DNA from: Dioscorea cayenensis subsp. rotundata
Lineage: Eukaryota; Streptophyta; Magnoliopsida; Dioscoreales; Dioscoreaceae
DNA: 64,000 nucleotides
Direction of reading: 5' to 3'
Assembly: GCF_009730915.1 (NCBI RefSeq)
Contig: NC_052473.1
Span: 18,434,100 to 18,498,099 of the forward strand
A program made the translations under genes and the position numbers. Of the stretch, positions 24,516-37,200 are shown piece after piece. The notes beneath the pieces were generated by a model. The model was not told the origin of the DNA, did not search any database, and worked only from the letters and a program-made list of their open reading frames with translations. Position 1 is the first letter of the stretch. The number at the start of each line of letters is the position of its first letter.

Positions 24516-24914
24516 TAATGAGATATATATTTATTTCAAAGCTCATGAACTCTTTGACATCACCGATGGCATATGTTGTTAATAGTGTAACAAAAAAAAT
24601 TACGTACACTAAAGAAAAAGCACAATGATAAAAATGTGACTCAAAGTCTACAGAAAATGCCGCAAAATTTGATCTTACTTGATAATTCGATTGTGAAATT
24701 AATAGGCTTAGATTTAATATTTAAAATACATTAATTAATTTAATTGTATAAATTGTTCAAATAATTATATATTACTAGAAGATTTGTTTAGATACTTTTG
24801 ATTAACTATTACTATCATGTGAGTTTGTTCTCTAACCAAATTACTTTTAAGTTATTCTTTTTTTTAAAAAAAATAAAATTTAATTGCTTAATTGTTTATT
24901 TATTTAAAAATATT

Positions 24915-27180
24915 AATTCATCCATCAATAAAAATCATCTCCAAGATAGCCTCCTTTTAAATATCTCGATAAATGAATCTCAATCTGCATTCATTTAGAG
25001 TCGCTAATAATATCATGGCAGTAGATCAGGGACTAATCTTTAGCCTAAAAAAAAATGTAAGCTATCTGGTTATGCTTTTAATGTGGACTTTACAAAAACT
25101 TTTGACACTTTGGACTGAGACTTACTATAAGATTATTCTTTCATCATCCAAGCGCATATTCTTATTAATGACTCACCTCATGGATTTAGACAGGCCTCAT
25201 GCAAGGAGAACCTCTTTCTTCTTTGTTATTTTCCCTTGCCACAAATACCCTCGGCTTTATTTTCACCGATGCCCTTAATTATATTATGAAGTCCTATATA
25301 ATTTGTTTTTTGGGGATCTTGGGAAGATGTGCCACTTCCAATGCGCTGACAATTTAATTGTTTTTTACTGCTAGAGGCATTGAGGACATCAAAGTTATTA
25401 AGCTCATTGTTTATTTCTTTGAAAGACTTGGACGACCAGTAATTAATTTCATACTCTATTAGATTTGGTTTTCTTTCATGAATTGGACTGACATATGCTC
25501 TTACCTACGCCCATGGCCAACTCTTTCTCTCACTTATTTGAGGGTTTCGATATCTAGACGATGACCCCGCAAGTAGGATTGAATGAAGCTAATCCTTGTT
25601 GTCAGGGTGAAACTTTCCTCCTGGAAAGCAAATTATATGTCTCTCGAAGGACAACTCACCCTTTAAACTCTGTGCTATCCACCATCTCTACTTACTATAC
25701 TTGATTTGTAGGTTACTGACTTAGGGTTATAAAGAAAATTGATAAAGTCCGCTAGGATTTCCTCTGGAGACGACCGAGACTTAGGGAGCCTCAAGTCATA
25801 AGGCTAGTGGTTTGGCAACACTTTTGCGAGCCTTGGGACCACATAGGTTGGGCACCCTTAACGTCTAGGATTTTAACAACGCATTGTTGGGTAAATGGTG
25901 GTGGAAGATCTACACTTGCTAAGTAGAATATTGTTGGTCTAGGATTATCCAATTCAATTATATGATCCTCCTAGCACTTATTCCACTCCCTGGCATGAAG
26001 AAAGTCATTTTGGGCTAGCATCTCTAGTTATCCTACCTGCTTTTCGAGCGTGTATTCTCCTAATTTTATAGGATGGCACATCTACCTCTTTCCAGTTTGA
26101 TAGGCGGTTAGATGGTAAGGCTCCTAGAGACATCTAGCCTACCCTCTTCTATGATTGTATTGTTCCTTAGATTTTTGCCCAACAATTTTTCCTTGGTTCA
26201 CCCAATCTAGCCACCTTCTTCTGGAACTCTTCCCTCATTGACATCCATTTGTTGAGTTCTCTTATGCCAACTTTACCCACAACATTGAGGACCGGAAGAT
26301 CTAGAGCGTGGAAAGCAATTGTGCTTTTTCGGTTAGATTATTTTATAAATTCTTCCTTAATTGATGGCGGTCTCAAATGCCCTCTTAGTAATATTTTTTT
26401 GGAAAGTAGCTTACCTGTGTAAGATAACATTATTTAACTGGTGGACATAGGATAACAAAATTCTCACTTTTGATGACTTGGCCAAACAGGGATGTAATAC
26501 CCTTTCTTCATCCATATGCCTTCTTTACCATGAAGCTGTCGAAACTATTGATCACATTTTCTTGGTGTGAGTTTGGAATGCGTAATGACATTATTTTGGC
26601 CAAATTCTTGGGCCGCAAAACTTTCTTATACATAAGGCGTACTTGTGAGAGCTATTATTAGGAACATCTGGTTGGAAAGGATTAAGCGCATTTTCAATGA
26701 GCGTTCTCTTCCCCCTATTTCCATTAGTATTAAAGCTGACTATATGTTCTTGTTCTGGTTTGCTTCAGCTTAGGATTCGTAGAGGGTCTCAATGGAGATT
26801 TACTTTCGACCATCAGGAGCTCCCTTGATTTTCTTTGCACATCTTCTAGTGCGAGCAAAGTGTCATTGCTGTTGCTGAGAGCCCACACCCCCTAGAGAGT
26901 GATTCAGTTTGTTGGTTAATAGAAGGTTTTGGATTTTTGGCACTAAACGGATATTATTTCTTATTTCTATACCCCTAATCTTCTTGTTTGTTTGTTTCCC
27001 TCTTAGTATGGTCTGATGTATGCAGGGATATTTTTCACTCCTAATGATCGATTCTTGTTTCTTTTGCTTTGTTTTTCTAATCTTCTGATGTTTTGTTTGG
27101 ATCCAATAGTTGTACTTGTATTTTCTTCGTATTATTAATTTGTGATTTATCCATTTTATCAATATATATATATTAATAAA
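24915..27180 (+). mobile_element. Decayed LINE (non-LTR retrotransposon), reverse transcriptase and zf-RVT remains
   Basis: Reading across several plus-strand frames recovers a plant L1-type LINE in the correct order. An RT fragment has INESQSAFI, then SGYAFNVDFTKTFDTLDW, then GDPLSPLLFSLA-like wording around 25050-25290. A zinc-binding zf-RVT domain follows near 26450-26580 (NKILTFDDLAKQGCN, then ETIDHIFL), and the typical C-terminal RIKRIFNERS tract comes next. A T-rich 3' tail ends in an AT/A run near 27180. Many stops and frameshifts and a missing endonuclease region mean it is 5'-truncated and inactive. It is a fossil insertion between PIRL and MSR, not a functional gene. Confidence 0.8.
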
Positions 27181-27890
27181 AAAATTAGCTAGCATGAGAA
27201 TTAATCTATATCATTAACATCATTAACAATCCTATCTTTCAATTTTCATCCTTCTATTAATTCAGTTTTATGATTTTTTACATATTTAGAGGTGATGGTT
27301 ATACTAAACGAAAGTATATGTTTAATATACTCCATGACATAAACAATTACATTTAATTTTATAAAATATTCAAATAATTATATATTATATTAATTTTAAA
27401 CTAGTAAGTTTGTATTTGTTTTAATCGTTATTAACTCACAGCAATCTAACATATATTTTGATTTTTTTATTAATTAAAACAATTCAAATTCCTATTTATA
27501 AAATTTCTAATTACTTAAATAAATTCCAAAGCACTAAAAATGTAATTATAATTATAATTATAATTAATCAGATATTTTTATCACCTAATTTGATAATTTC
27601 TATTAATTTAAACAATATTAACACAATTCTATATATATATATATATATTAAAAAAATTATTATTAAAAAAAAAAAACATAGCAGGTGAGACAGGTGAGTG
27701 TCGGCTCTACAGTTCATAGGTCAAGTGTTGGCTCTTCTCTCTCTATCTCTCACTGGTTCGAGCTCTAAAAAGCTTTGTTTTTTGCTTTAGATCTCTGAGA
27801 GTTGTATTGCATTGTGGCATTGTTGAGAAATTGGAGGAAAGACTCCATCTTTGATTCTTTTTTTCAGTTCATTGTTGTATTGCAGCTTTA
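27181..27890. other. AT-rich spacer and MSR leader
   Basis: 27181-27660 is AT-rich with (AT)n at about 27632-27648. From about 27680 the sequence becomes less AT-rich, contains a CT-rich stretch at 27733-27750, and probably holds the promoter and 5' UTR of the MSR gene. No other gene seen. Confidence 0.45.
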
Positions 27891-30479
27891 ATGGCTGTGG
27901 ATCCAAGGCAGGTGTTGGCCGGGTTCCTGACCATCTCTATGTTTGTTTTGCTTGGCAATATGATTAAGCAGGATCACTTTGATTCAGTAGAGGTACACTT
28001 TTTGAAGACAAAAATTGCGACTTTTTTAGTTTTTGTGGGTTTGAGATCCAAAACTCTGTTTTTTTTTTCTTCAGAAGTTATTGTTGTTGTTCTATTACTG
28101 GCAGATTTGTAGTTGAATCTCATATGAAGAAAGTTAACCGTTTGTTTGAATGTTGTGGGGATTTGATTGTTTTGTTGAGCTTCATTTGCTTGTTGATTTG
28201 CTTGGCTTAATAGAGGGATTCACTAATTCAATGGATCTCAAGATCTCGACTTTCAGATTTGATGTAGCCCTGTTGTTCAGTTGGAAATTTAGCTTTCTGA
28301 ACAAAGGAAATGAGAGATTTTCATCCTGATGGCTGTGTCGGCCAATGTATGATAATTCTGATAATTAAACAAGTGACAATTAAGTAGCAGAGATATTGCT
28401 GTATGGAATGGATTGTCTATGTCCATTTATGAACAAATTGTCATTACATGGCTTGCTACAAATGATCCTGTTTCCCGGCTTTGTTCGACTGCATTTGTGC
28501 ATGATCACTGCCTGTGTGATACTGTTATTTGAGTGATTGTTGTGTGTGATATTATTGTTGGAGTGCTACTTAGAGTTCGATGCTTTTTGTTTGATTTGTG
28601 CAGGACAATATCTTGCATAATTCAGATGTTCAGATTAGTGTGGTAAAGATTGAACAAGAGGCAGATGTGCTCCCAATGGTCAAGGGGCCATGGGAGGAAA
28701 ACAGTCAAGAGCTAAAAACATGCTGGACAAGGCCAAGCCCAAGTAAATTACAGATTTCCTTTCTGATTAACAAACAGCAGGCATTACCGTAATTATTATT
28801 TTCCACTTATTTGACATTGAACAATAACATTTGCCTTTTGCTTTCTCCTTCTGAAATTTAACTTGCAGATGGTGCAGAGGAATCAAATGGTTATATTACA
28901 TTCTCTTTGAAAAGTGGCCCTGAGTACCATATGTCCCAGGTATATTCATCATGAATTTTACTTGTTTTTTGTTCCTCATCACAAATAACACCAACTGTAT
29001 GAATTTCTTTGGCACACTTGATAAGTAAAATTAATTAATAACCACAGTTGCAGGGAAATTATACACATGCCCTTGCCTAGATATGTTTTTATTGGTTTAT
29101 AGTGTATTTCGATTGAAAAGTTGAATCAAATTCTTAAGATGCCTCCTAGTAGTAGTGTAGGATATTTGACGAGTTCTATGAATCAGGTTGCAGATGCTGT
29201 TGTTATCGCAAGGTATCTCCGCGCCACACTTGTGCTCCCTGACATCAGAGGAAGTGTACCAGGGCAAAAGAGGTATGCTTTACCAAAATTTAAAATTTTC
29301 CAAGTTTTTTCCTCCAGTGAATCAAGATATGTTTGATGTTAAATTCCTGAAGCATTAGATGGATTCACTTGGGTTGGCTGTCCTAGACTGTTCTCTTGTA
29401 CAAGATAAAACTATTTATTGAAAGAATAAGCAATAGTAACGAGTTTTTTAGTAACCAATAATTCACTTTGTCTGGAAGAGAAGCTATCAATGTAGTGTAC
29501 TAACAAGTGCGTTTTTCATAGACATTTTTTTGAAATGTTTTTGCAGGAATTTCCAAGATATGTATGATGTTGAGAAGTTTTTAAACAGCATGGATGGAAT
29601 TGTTAAGATAACTAAGGAAATTCCTGCCGAAATAGCAACTGGAAAACCAGCAGTTGTGAGAGTTCCCAACAGAGTTACAGAGGACTTCATTGTGAAAGAA
29701 ATTGAGCCAATTTTCCAAACTAAAAGCTACTTGAGGCTTGCAACCTCATTCCCTTCTATAAATTTGAGACTGAATGATAAACAGAATGATGACTTGGATA
29801 CGACAACCTGTTTAGCAATGTTTGGCAGCCTAGAACTAAAAACAGAAATTCAAGAAGTTGCTGAACAGATGGTTTTAAGGTTGCAAACACTCAGCCACAA
29901 ATCGGATGGTAAGTTCATTGCTGTTGACCTGAGGGTTGATGTCCTCGAGAAGAAAGGCTGCAAGGAAGCCGGGGGCCAGGGAAGGCAAAGTTGTTATAGT
30001 GCACAAGAAGTTGGTGATTTTCTGAAGAAAATTGGATTTGATGGTGACGCAACCATATATCTCACTCAAACTTGGTGGCATGAAAGTCTCAATCCTCTCA
30101 AGGACATGTTCCCAAAAACTTATACAAAGGTGAGTGCACTTTTCTGTGTATAATGTTCAATGAATTCTTGAGTTTTGATCCAATTTTTTTTTTCATGCAG
30201 GATGACATAATGCCTCCAAGCAAGAAAGGTGAATTCCTCCTGTCAGGAAATGTAGGACTAGAAAAGGCATTGGACTTGTATGTTTGTTCGCAAAGTGATG
30301 TGTTTGTGCCTGCAATTTCTGGCATGTTTTATGGAAGTGTCGCAGGCAAAAGAATAGCTTCTGGTAGGAGTCAAATTCTTGTTCCTGCTCAAATCTCTGG
30401 CTCATCTGCTTCAGCGTCGGATTTCATATCATCCTACGTTACCATGAAGAATCATTTGGCTTATTCTTGTTACTGTTGA
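27891..30479 (+). CDS. MANNAN SYNTHESIS-RELATED (MSR)-type O-fucosyltransferase family protein
   Basis: Six exons, 27891-27992, 28604-28742, 28869-28939, 29187-29272, 29547-30129 and 30201-30479, join in frame to 419 residues. The N-terminus MAVDPRQVLAGFLTISMF is the MSR signature and provides a type II Golgi membrane anchor at about residues 8-25. The lumenal part is of the GDP-fucose protein O-fucosyltransferase-like type, with GPEYHMSQVADAVVIARYL near the start of the catalytic domain and FVPAISGMFYGSV near its end. In Arabidopsis, MSR1/MSR2 support glucomannan synthesis in the Golgi; their own transferase activity is not settled. Length and exon pattern are typical and nothing is broken. 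Which MSR paralogue this is cannot be told from the sequence alone. Confidence 0.92.
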
Positions 30480-30558
30480 TTTCTTGTTTATCAGAACTGC
30501 CACAAATTGTTCATGGTATTTCTGTGCTTTTAAAGAACATGATCTTGTATGCTATGCA

Positions 30559-31070
30559 TCAAATTTCTGAAAGTATAAATTTCTATTGTATCATTATCAA
30601 GTGTCAATTTGAAGATTCAACTTGATTTGTTTGATGTTAGACTCCATTGCAGATTGGATCCATGGACATTATCCCAATGATCTCACATGACTTCATGACT
30701 TAATATATATATATATATATACATGCGTACTCAAATTTCTGAAAGTACAAATTTCTATTGTATGATTATCAAGTGTCAAATTGAAAATGCAACTTGATTT
30801 GTTTGATGTTAAGACTCAATTGCAGATTGGATCCATGGACATTATCCCAATGATCTCACATGACTTCATGAATTAGTATACATATACATATATATATATG
30901 TATATACATATTCTCCATGTGTAGCATGAATATTAAATAATCTTCTTATTCAAACACTGATACATTGAAATGATTTTGTATTTAAGTAATCCAAGTGGGA
31001 CAATCAATTGCAGATTAGATCGAAGGACGTTATCCCAATGTTCTCACATTACCTCTTGAATTAGATATAT
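30559..31070. repeat. Direct repeats (period about 172 bp) between MSR and the first CMO gene
   Basis: Copy one at about 30559-30730 and copy two at about 30731-30900 share long near-identical blocks, including ATTGCAGATTGGATCCATGG and CATTATCCCAATGATCTCAC. A decayed third copy lies near 31007-31066 (GCAGATTAGATCGAAGGACG). The array occupies the region where the promoter of the downstream choline monooxygenase-like gene is expected. Confidence 0.75.
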
Positions 31071-31271
31071 ACATTACTTCATGAATTAGGTATATATTGT
31101 CCTTGTGAAGCATCTTCTCATGTTCTTCAATCTAAGTACTATGTAATTTGTCATCCTAACACCGAAACATCTAAATGATTTTATTTTAAATTAATTCATG
31201 TGGGACTATTAATTCTGACCAGCTTTCAGATATACATGAACCTGAAGGACTGTGCAGCATGCACTGCAGCC

Positions 31272-33259
31272 ATGGCCATGTTCCAAATTGTATCTCATGT
31301 CTGCAATACGAGGGCATTCCCTCCATCTTATTCCCTCAGACTCATCTCTCACAATATATCGAAGCCGGAGAATGGCCTGAAACTGGTCCCTGCTGCCCAG
31401 TCTGCAGCTTCCATTGCCAAAACTTTTGATCCTACAGTCTCTTTGCGTGAAAGCCAGTACACCTCCAAGCTCTTGGTACACTGATCCATCCTTCCTCCAA
31501 CTTGAGCTCCAGCATGTTTTCTTTCGAGGATGGCAAACTGTTGGTATATATATATATATATATCTACATACAAACACACACTAAATACAGCAAAATTTCT
31601 GTCTTCACTGATCACTGAAAATTGTTTTCAGGTTTTACTGAACATGTGGAGAATCCTTGCGACTTTTTCTCAGGAAGGTGTGTTTGATCACTTGCATTGC
31701 AATGCGTTCCATTTATGTCTCATCAATTTCATGAAGCATATCTGATGAAAAACAGGTTGGGAAATGTAGAGTATTTAGTCTGCAGAGATGCAAAAGGAGA
31801 TCTTCATGCATTTCACAATGCATGCAGGCATCGTGCTGCTCTCCTCGTCTCTGGCAAAGGAAGCAAGTCCTGCTTCTCATGTCCTTATCATGTAATTAAG
31901 TTTATAATTCAATCCATGTTTCCATTGTTCATAACATGTTTGTGTATATATACTAATTCAATACGACAAGTCTATGCTTGTGTTTCTCAGGGATGGACTT
32001 ACGGATTAAATGGGTCACTCTTGAACGCTAACAGAATGGCTGGGATTCAGAACTTCAACAAAGATGTATAAATATATAGATACGTTGAATTCTCAAAAGC
32101 TATATCGGTTTTCTAACTGATGTTCTTTTATGGATTATAGGACTTTGGGTTAGTACCAATCAACATAGCTACATGGGGACCTTTTGTTCTGATAAATTTG
32201 GACAAAGATATACCATTTCATCAGAAATCAACTGCAGAGAAAGTGGAGTATGAATGGCTTGGGGATGGTTCAGAAATAATGAGCACCAATTTGAATTATT
32301 TGTCAGTAAAACACGTCCGGAGGCGAGAATATGTCATTGATTGTAACTGGAAGGTATGTTCCTCATGTGTTGATGAGTTTATCTGCTGTAAATGAATGTT
32401 CGGTATTTTTCATGCAGGTTTACTGTGATAATTTTTTAGATGGCGGCTATCATGTTCCTTATGCACATAAAGGCTTTTCGTCATCTCTCAACATGAACAC
32501 ATACACTACCGAGGTACAAAAAAATCTTATGAATTAACATGAAACAATGATATAAAGATTCATCAAAGTCGCCTATTTTAATTAATTCTAGTAGGTTTAT
32601 GAGAAGATTATTGTACAAAGATGTGAGAGTGCTTCCACAAACGATAACAGGCTCGGATCAGATGCATTTTATGCATTTGTTTACCCAAACTTCATGGTTA
32701 GCAGGTATATGTGTGTGTGTGTGTGTGTAATATCATGCATGTTAAAAATTAGTGCATTTAATCTTTATGAATGCTAAGAAGCTTATCTAATCTGCAAACA
32801 GGTATGGTCCTTGGATGGAAACAAACTTAGTTCTTCCAATGACTTCAAGTAAATGTCAAGTGATTTTTGATTACTTCCTCGACGAAACACTGATGGTGAG
32901 TAGTGAGGACTCCTTTATATGATCATCAATTCATCATTTGGGCTTAATTAATTCTTAATGAATTTAATTATCTAGGATGACAAAGTCTTCATAGAGAAAA
33001 GCTTAGAAGAGAGCCATGCAATTCAGGTACATATAAATACTCTATCTTTCTAAAATTTTTTTGTGTTTGTAGTCGTAATCGAAATCGTATTCTTTGTGGA
33101 GTATTATTTTAGGTGGAAGATGTTGAGATTTCTGAAAGAGTTCAGAGAGGATTAGAATCACCAGGCTACTGCAGTGGAAGATATGTACCATCTGTTGAAA
33201 TGGCTGTGCATCATTTTCATTGTCTTCTTCATCAGAGCATCAATCAAAATTTATATTAA
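31272..33259 (+). CDS. Choline monooxygenase-like Rieske oxygenase, copy 1, frameshifted in exon 1
   Basis: Ten exons: 31272-31543, 31632-31677, 31756-31891, 31991-32065, 32141-32353, 32418-32513, 32595-32704, 32802-32895, 32976-33026 and 33113-33259. The encoded enzyme type is the chloroplast, ferredoxin-dependent Rieske oxygenase that oxidises choline to betaine aldehyde for glycine betaine synthesis. Exons 3-4 hold the Rieske ligands (CRH, then CPYHGW); exon 6 holds the mononuclear iron motif DGGYHVPYAH. The start CCATGG at 31272 precedes a Ser-rich, transit-like N-terminus. Exon 1 carries one extra base, probably in the AAA at 31450-31452: FDPTVSLRE is in one frame, while TPPSSWYTDPSFL is in the next, and the first frame stops at 31484. 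All other exons are intact and match copy 2 in intron phase. Either a young pseudogene or an assembly error; choline as the substrate is inferred. Confidence 0.82.
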
Positions 33260-34178
33260 CAAACATACATACATACATATACATCTATAATATATATATA
33301 TATATATTGATGTTTGGATTGTATCAATATTGTTTTAGAATATTTGGCCTGCATTTAATCTCTTGTTATTGTTTCTTTTGTTCATTTGTTCAATAGAACA
33401 AAAGAAGAGTTTGGTTGTGATAAGAAATGTTGATGATGATGATGATGTGTGCAAAGAACCATGCTTTAGTTTTTTTTTAAATATTATTTGTGTGTTCCTT
33501 TTCTTATATTTTCCTCAATCTAATGTGTGACTTATTGGGAGGAAAAGGGTATTTAATTCTCTTTTTGGGTTTTTTTTGGTTGTGTGCCCTCCAAAACTTA
33601 ATAATTACTATTATATTTACTTATATAGCCTTTAATAGAAGTTAATTAAAAACTTTTATAAACCAAACTACTCTAGACTTTCGTTCTTTTATATAATATG
33701 ACAAAAGATCAGCTGGGGACGTTCATAGCAATATCCCCAGAAATTAAAAATATAGAGAGATGATTAAGAAGAAAGAGATAGAAACATACTGGTTCATAAA
33801 TAGAATCATTAACAGATATGGGGATGTTCATAGCAACCCCAGATATTAAAAAAGTAGAGAGATGATTAAGAAGAAAGACGATCGAAATTAATTCAATTAC
33901 TGTTACGATTATAATTTACAATTTAGATCAAAATGATGTGCATCCTATTTTTCTTACTGCACTTACAAATTTTTTATAAAAAAATTTAAAAATTAACTTT
34001 TTGACAATTGAGTTACATTTCCAAATTTAACTGTTCTCTGGGGATCTAGAAATGATTATTATTTTTACAAGGTTATACAAGCACTTGTCCTTCCTTTGAT
34101 TTTGATTCATATATGAAGAAGGGCCTAAACGTATTACTAGGAAAAGTTAGGGACTTAAGTGCAAAAGAGCAGCTCTAG
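33260..34178. other. Spacer between the two CMO-like genes
   Basis: 3' flank of copy 1 followed by AT-rich DNA. A direct repeat lies at about 33711-33782 and 33818-33890 (listed separately). No gene seen. Confidence 0.5.
33711..33890. repeat. Direct repeat upstream of CMO copy 2, period about 107 bp
   Basis: Both units contain GGGGA(C/T)GTTCATAGCAA, CCCCAGA, then GAGAGATGATTAAGAAGAAA in the same order. Non-coding and located about 330-510 bases upstream of the copy 2 start codon. Confidence 0.65.
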
Positions 34179-34185
34179 TATATAA
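34179..34185 (+). promoter_or_regulatory. Probable TATA box of CMO copy 2
   Basis: TATATAA lies 37 bases upstream of the proposed start codon, which would leave a very short leader. In a region this AT-rich the motif could also be chance. Confidence 0.4.
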
Positions 34186-34221
34186 CTAACACTCACTCCC
34201 GCTAGCCAGCTCTCGCCGGCA

Positions 34222-37200
34222 ATGGCGATCACCGGAACCCTAGCTCTCTTTCACTCTTGGGAAATCCTTGAAACCAGAGCCTTTGTTTCATATTCGCCTC
34301 CTGGTTTGGGCTTCAGGCGTGGATTCAGCTTCTGGTGCCCATCACTTTCTCGGCGATCGCCGGAGACGAGGAGATGGATCACCGGCGCTCAATCATTGCC
34401 TCGTTTGGTGGAGGAATTCGATCCTAAGGTCCCAATTGAAGAGGCAGTGACTCCACCCAGCTCCTGGTACACTGAACCCTCCTTCCTCGCCCTTGAGCTC
34501 GACCATGTCTTCTCCCGTGGCTGGTTGGCTGCTGGTAGTCTCTCCCATTTCCTCTTCTCTTTATCTTTTTCTATGTCGACATTGATCGAAAATCCAACAC
34601 AACTATACATCTAACTGTGAAAAAAGAACAAGTCCATATATAAAAATTATTTTTTTATGCTAATGATTCATGATGCTCTCTGATTTGCTGATATTCAGGT
34701 TTCACTGAGCAAATCAAGAACCCTCATGATTTTTTTACTGGAAGGTGACTCTGTTTTTCCTTGTGTATTTTGAGTTCAATGTAGTACCTTGAATGTTTAC
34801 TCTAGATGCATGCTTCATGCACAAGAAGGAAAACCGAATATCAAGCTGTAATGTGATGAGTTGTCTTTATATATATATAGTCTCTTTTTCTGAAAGCTAA
34901 CCATATGTTTTTAGTCTCTATTGAGTCACATTTACAGTGATAAAGTGCACCAGACAGAAGTTGGTTGAAGTTACATATGAATTGATATAGGTTGGCAGTG
35001 TAAGTAACATGGGTCAGAACAGGAGCACAAATGGGGATAGGTTCTAGAGCATGATATGGTGGTATTCGCTCTCATATCGATGCAATGCACATGCAAACAT
35101 AAATGTATACAAGCTTGTCTTAAGAGCTAACTTAAATTACTAGAATCTTTCTAGAAGCATATGTCATTGTAGAACTTGAAAATTTTATGTTCTCAAAGAA
35201 ACCAATACTCAAAGGCTCAACCTCTTTTCTTGGTTCACCAGTCAACTTCTCTTCTGAGGTTGAAATTGAGAGTAAATTAAGGGTGAAGGAATATTGACGG
35301 ACTAATAGCATTGTTAAATGGATATGAAATCCTTGAGAAATGAAGAAACAAAACCCTTGCCTGCTATGACTTATGTGAAAATACAAGATTTCTAAGCTTC
35401 ACCTATGGTTCCTTTGATTTTTTACATATCCTTGCTAAAGTATTATATTTAAAGCTCAAACTAGCTCCTTGAATGTTAAATGGAAGTTTTGAAGTGTGAA
35501 AGTATGTCTTAGAGCAACTGTCATATTTGTTTGAAGAGATGTTCATCTTTCGATGCATTAAAGTGTACTTATTATATACCCGTTAACCATAATCCTTGCA
35601 AGGGTGTTCTTGATAAAGAAACTTGGAGAATGGGCATCATTTGCTGATTGTTTGTTAACCAATCGATTCAGTGAATTTAGAGTGGCAGGTGGCTGAAAAA
35701 TGCATGAAAATTGTAAAGTAGCCGTGCCAAAATAAAAGAAATCATGGCATTCTCTTTTCCATTGAAAATTATGAAATTTTAACATACGTTTGTAGAAAGA
35801 TCTGTTTAGAAAACTATAAATTTGACCAAGAATATCTGCCAAACTAGTTTCTGAAAGTAGATAGCTGTGATCAGAATATCCACGTGGAAGTTCTTCCCTT
35901 GGCTGTTGGAACAGCAAGTACTTTTTTGGTTGTATACAGTATAAGAGTCCTTTAACTTTCCAGTTTTCTAACTCAATGAAGCAACAGCTTGGGAAATGTA
36001 GAGTTTGTGATCTGCCGAGATGCCAGTGGGTGCCTTCGTGCTTTTCACAATGTATGTCGCCACCATGCCTCTCTCCTTGCCTCTGGCAGTGGGCAGAAAT
36101 CTTGCTTCGTTTGCCCTTATCATGTGAGTTCCTAGATACTTTTCATTGCTTGTCTCTTGCTGGTGTTTTCTGAATATAGATATCTGCAGGCATGTGCATG
36201 AACTCCCATTGGTACCTTTTGCTTTAAATATATTTTATAAACCTCATGTACCATATGGTTATGGGAGAATACAAGTAAACATCTGCATCTTAACAAGTTG
36301 AAACTTTTAGGTAATATTAGAAAAATCTAGGCTATCATTGCAGAGTGCCTTTTAATTCTCATACTTTTTCATGATAAATTACAAGGCTATTAGATCTTTT
36401 GCATTGTTCTGGAAACATTCTTATCAATATGGAAGATCTGATTGATTCTGTGGTGTGTTCATTTAAGGCTGCATTCGTCCACATTCTTGCTCATGAATCC
36501 TTCATTTTACCTTCCTGTAAAAGTTCTTATTCATGCTTCCTCTGTGGACTTACTGCACCAGTATTAATAATGTTTCTGTTTTTATGTTGTCACTTGTGTA
36601 TGTCTAATCATGCCCTTTGTCTTTCCTCATAAATGTTCTTGAGGAAACTGGTTTGAATAGATGTTGGCAATCTTATTTAATAGGGTTGGACCTATGGGTT
36701 AGATGGTGTACTCTTGAAGGCTACTCGTATAAGTGGAATTAAGAACTTCCATAAGGATGTAAGTGGTTATCATCCTTATGCTAAGTTCTGTGCTTATGTA
36801 GCTACGATGTTAATGTCCGCCAGCTTTGGAGAACAGGATTTCGGGCTTATACCATTGAAAGTAGCTACCTGGGGGCCTTTTGTGTTGATCAGCTTGGAAA
36901 AGGATTGTCTGCATCAACAAAACAGAACTAAAGAGACAGTGGAAAATGAATGGCTTGGACATGCTTCAGAGATATTGAGTACGGGTGGGATTGATTCTTC
37001 ACTTAAGCATGTCTGTAGACGTGAATACACTATTCAATGCAACTGGAAGGTCTATTGCTCCATGTTGCAAATTTTTCCTGTGATTCATTTTTTGACTAAT
37101 TTGCGGTATTTAATAATGCCACTTTTTTTGGATTTATTTTTCATTGTTAATAGTTTCTGAATTTCCTTATTATCTATGTTGAAGGTCTTTTGTGACAACT

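Noticed and set aside
24798-25278. Plus-strand ORFs as independent genes
   Set aside because: They are frame fragments of the decayed LINE reverse transcriptase.
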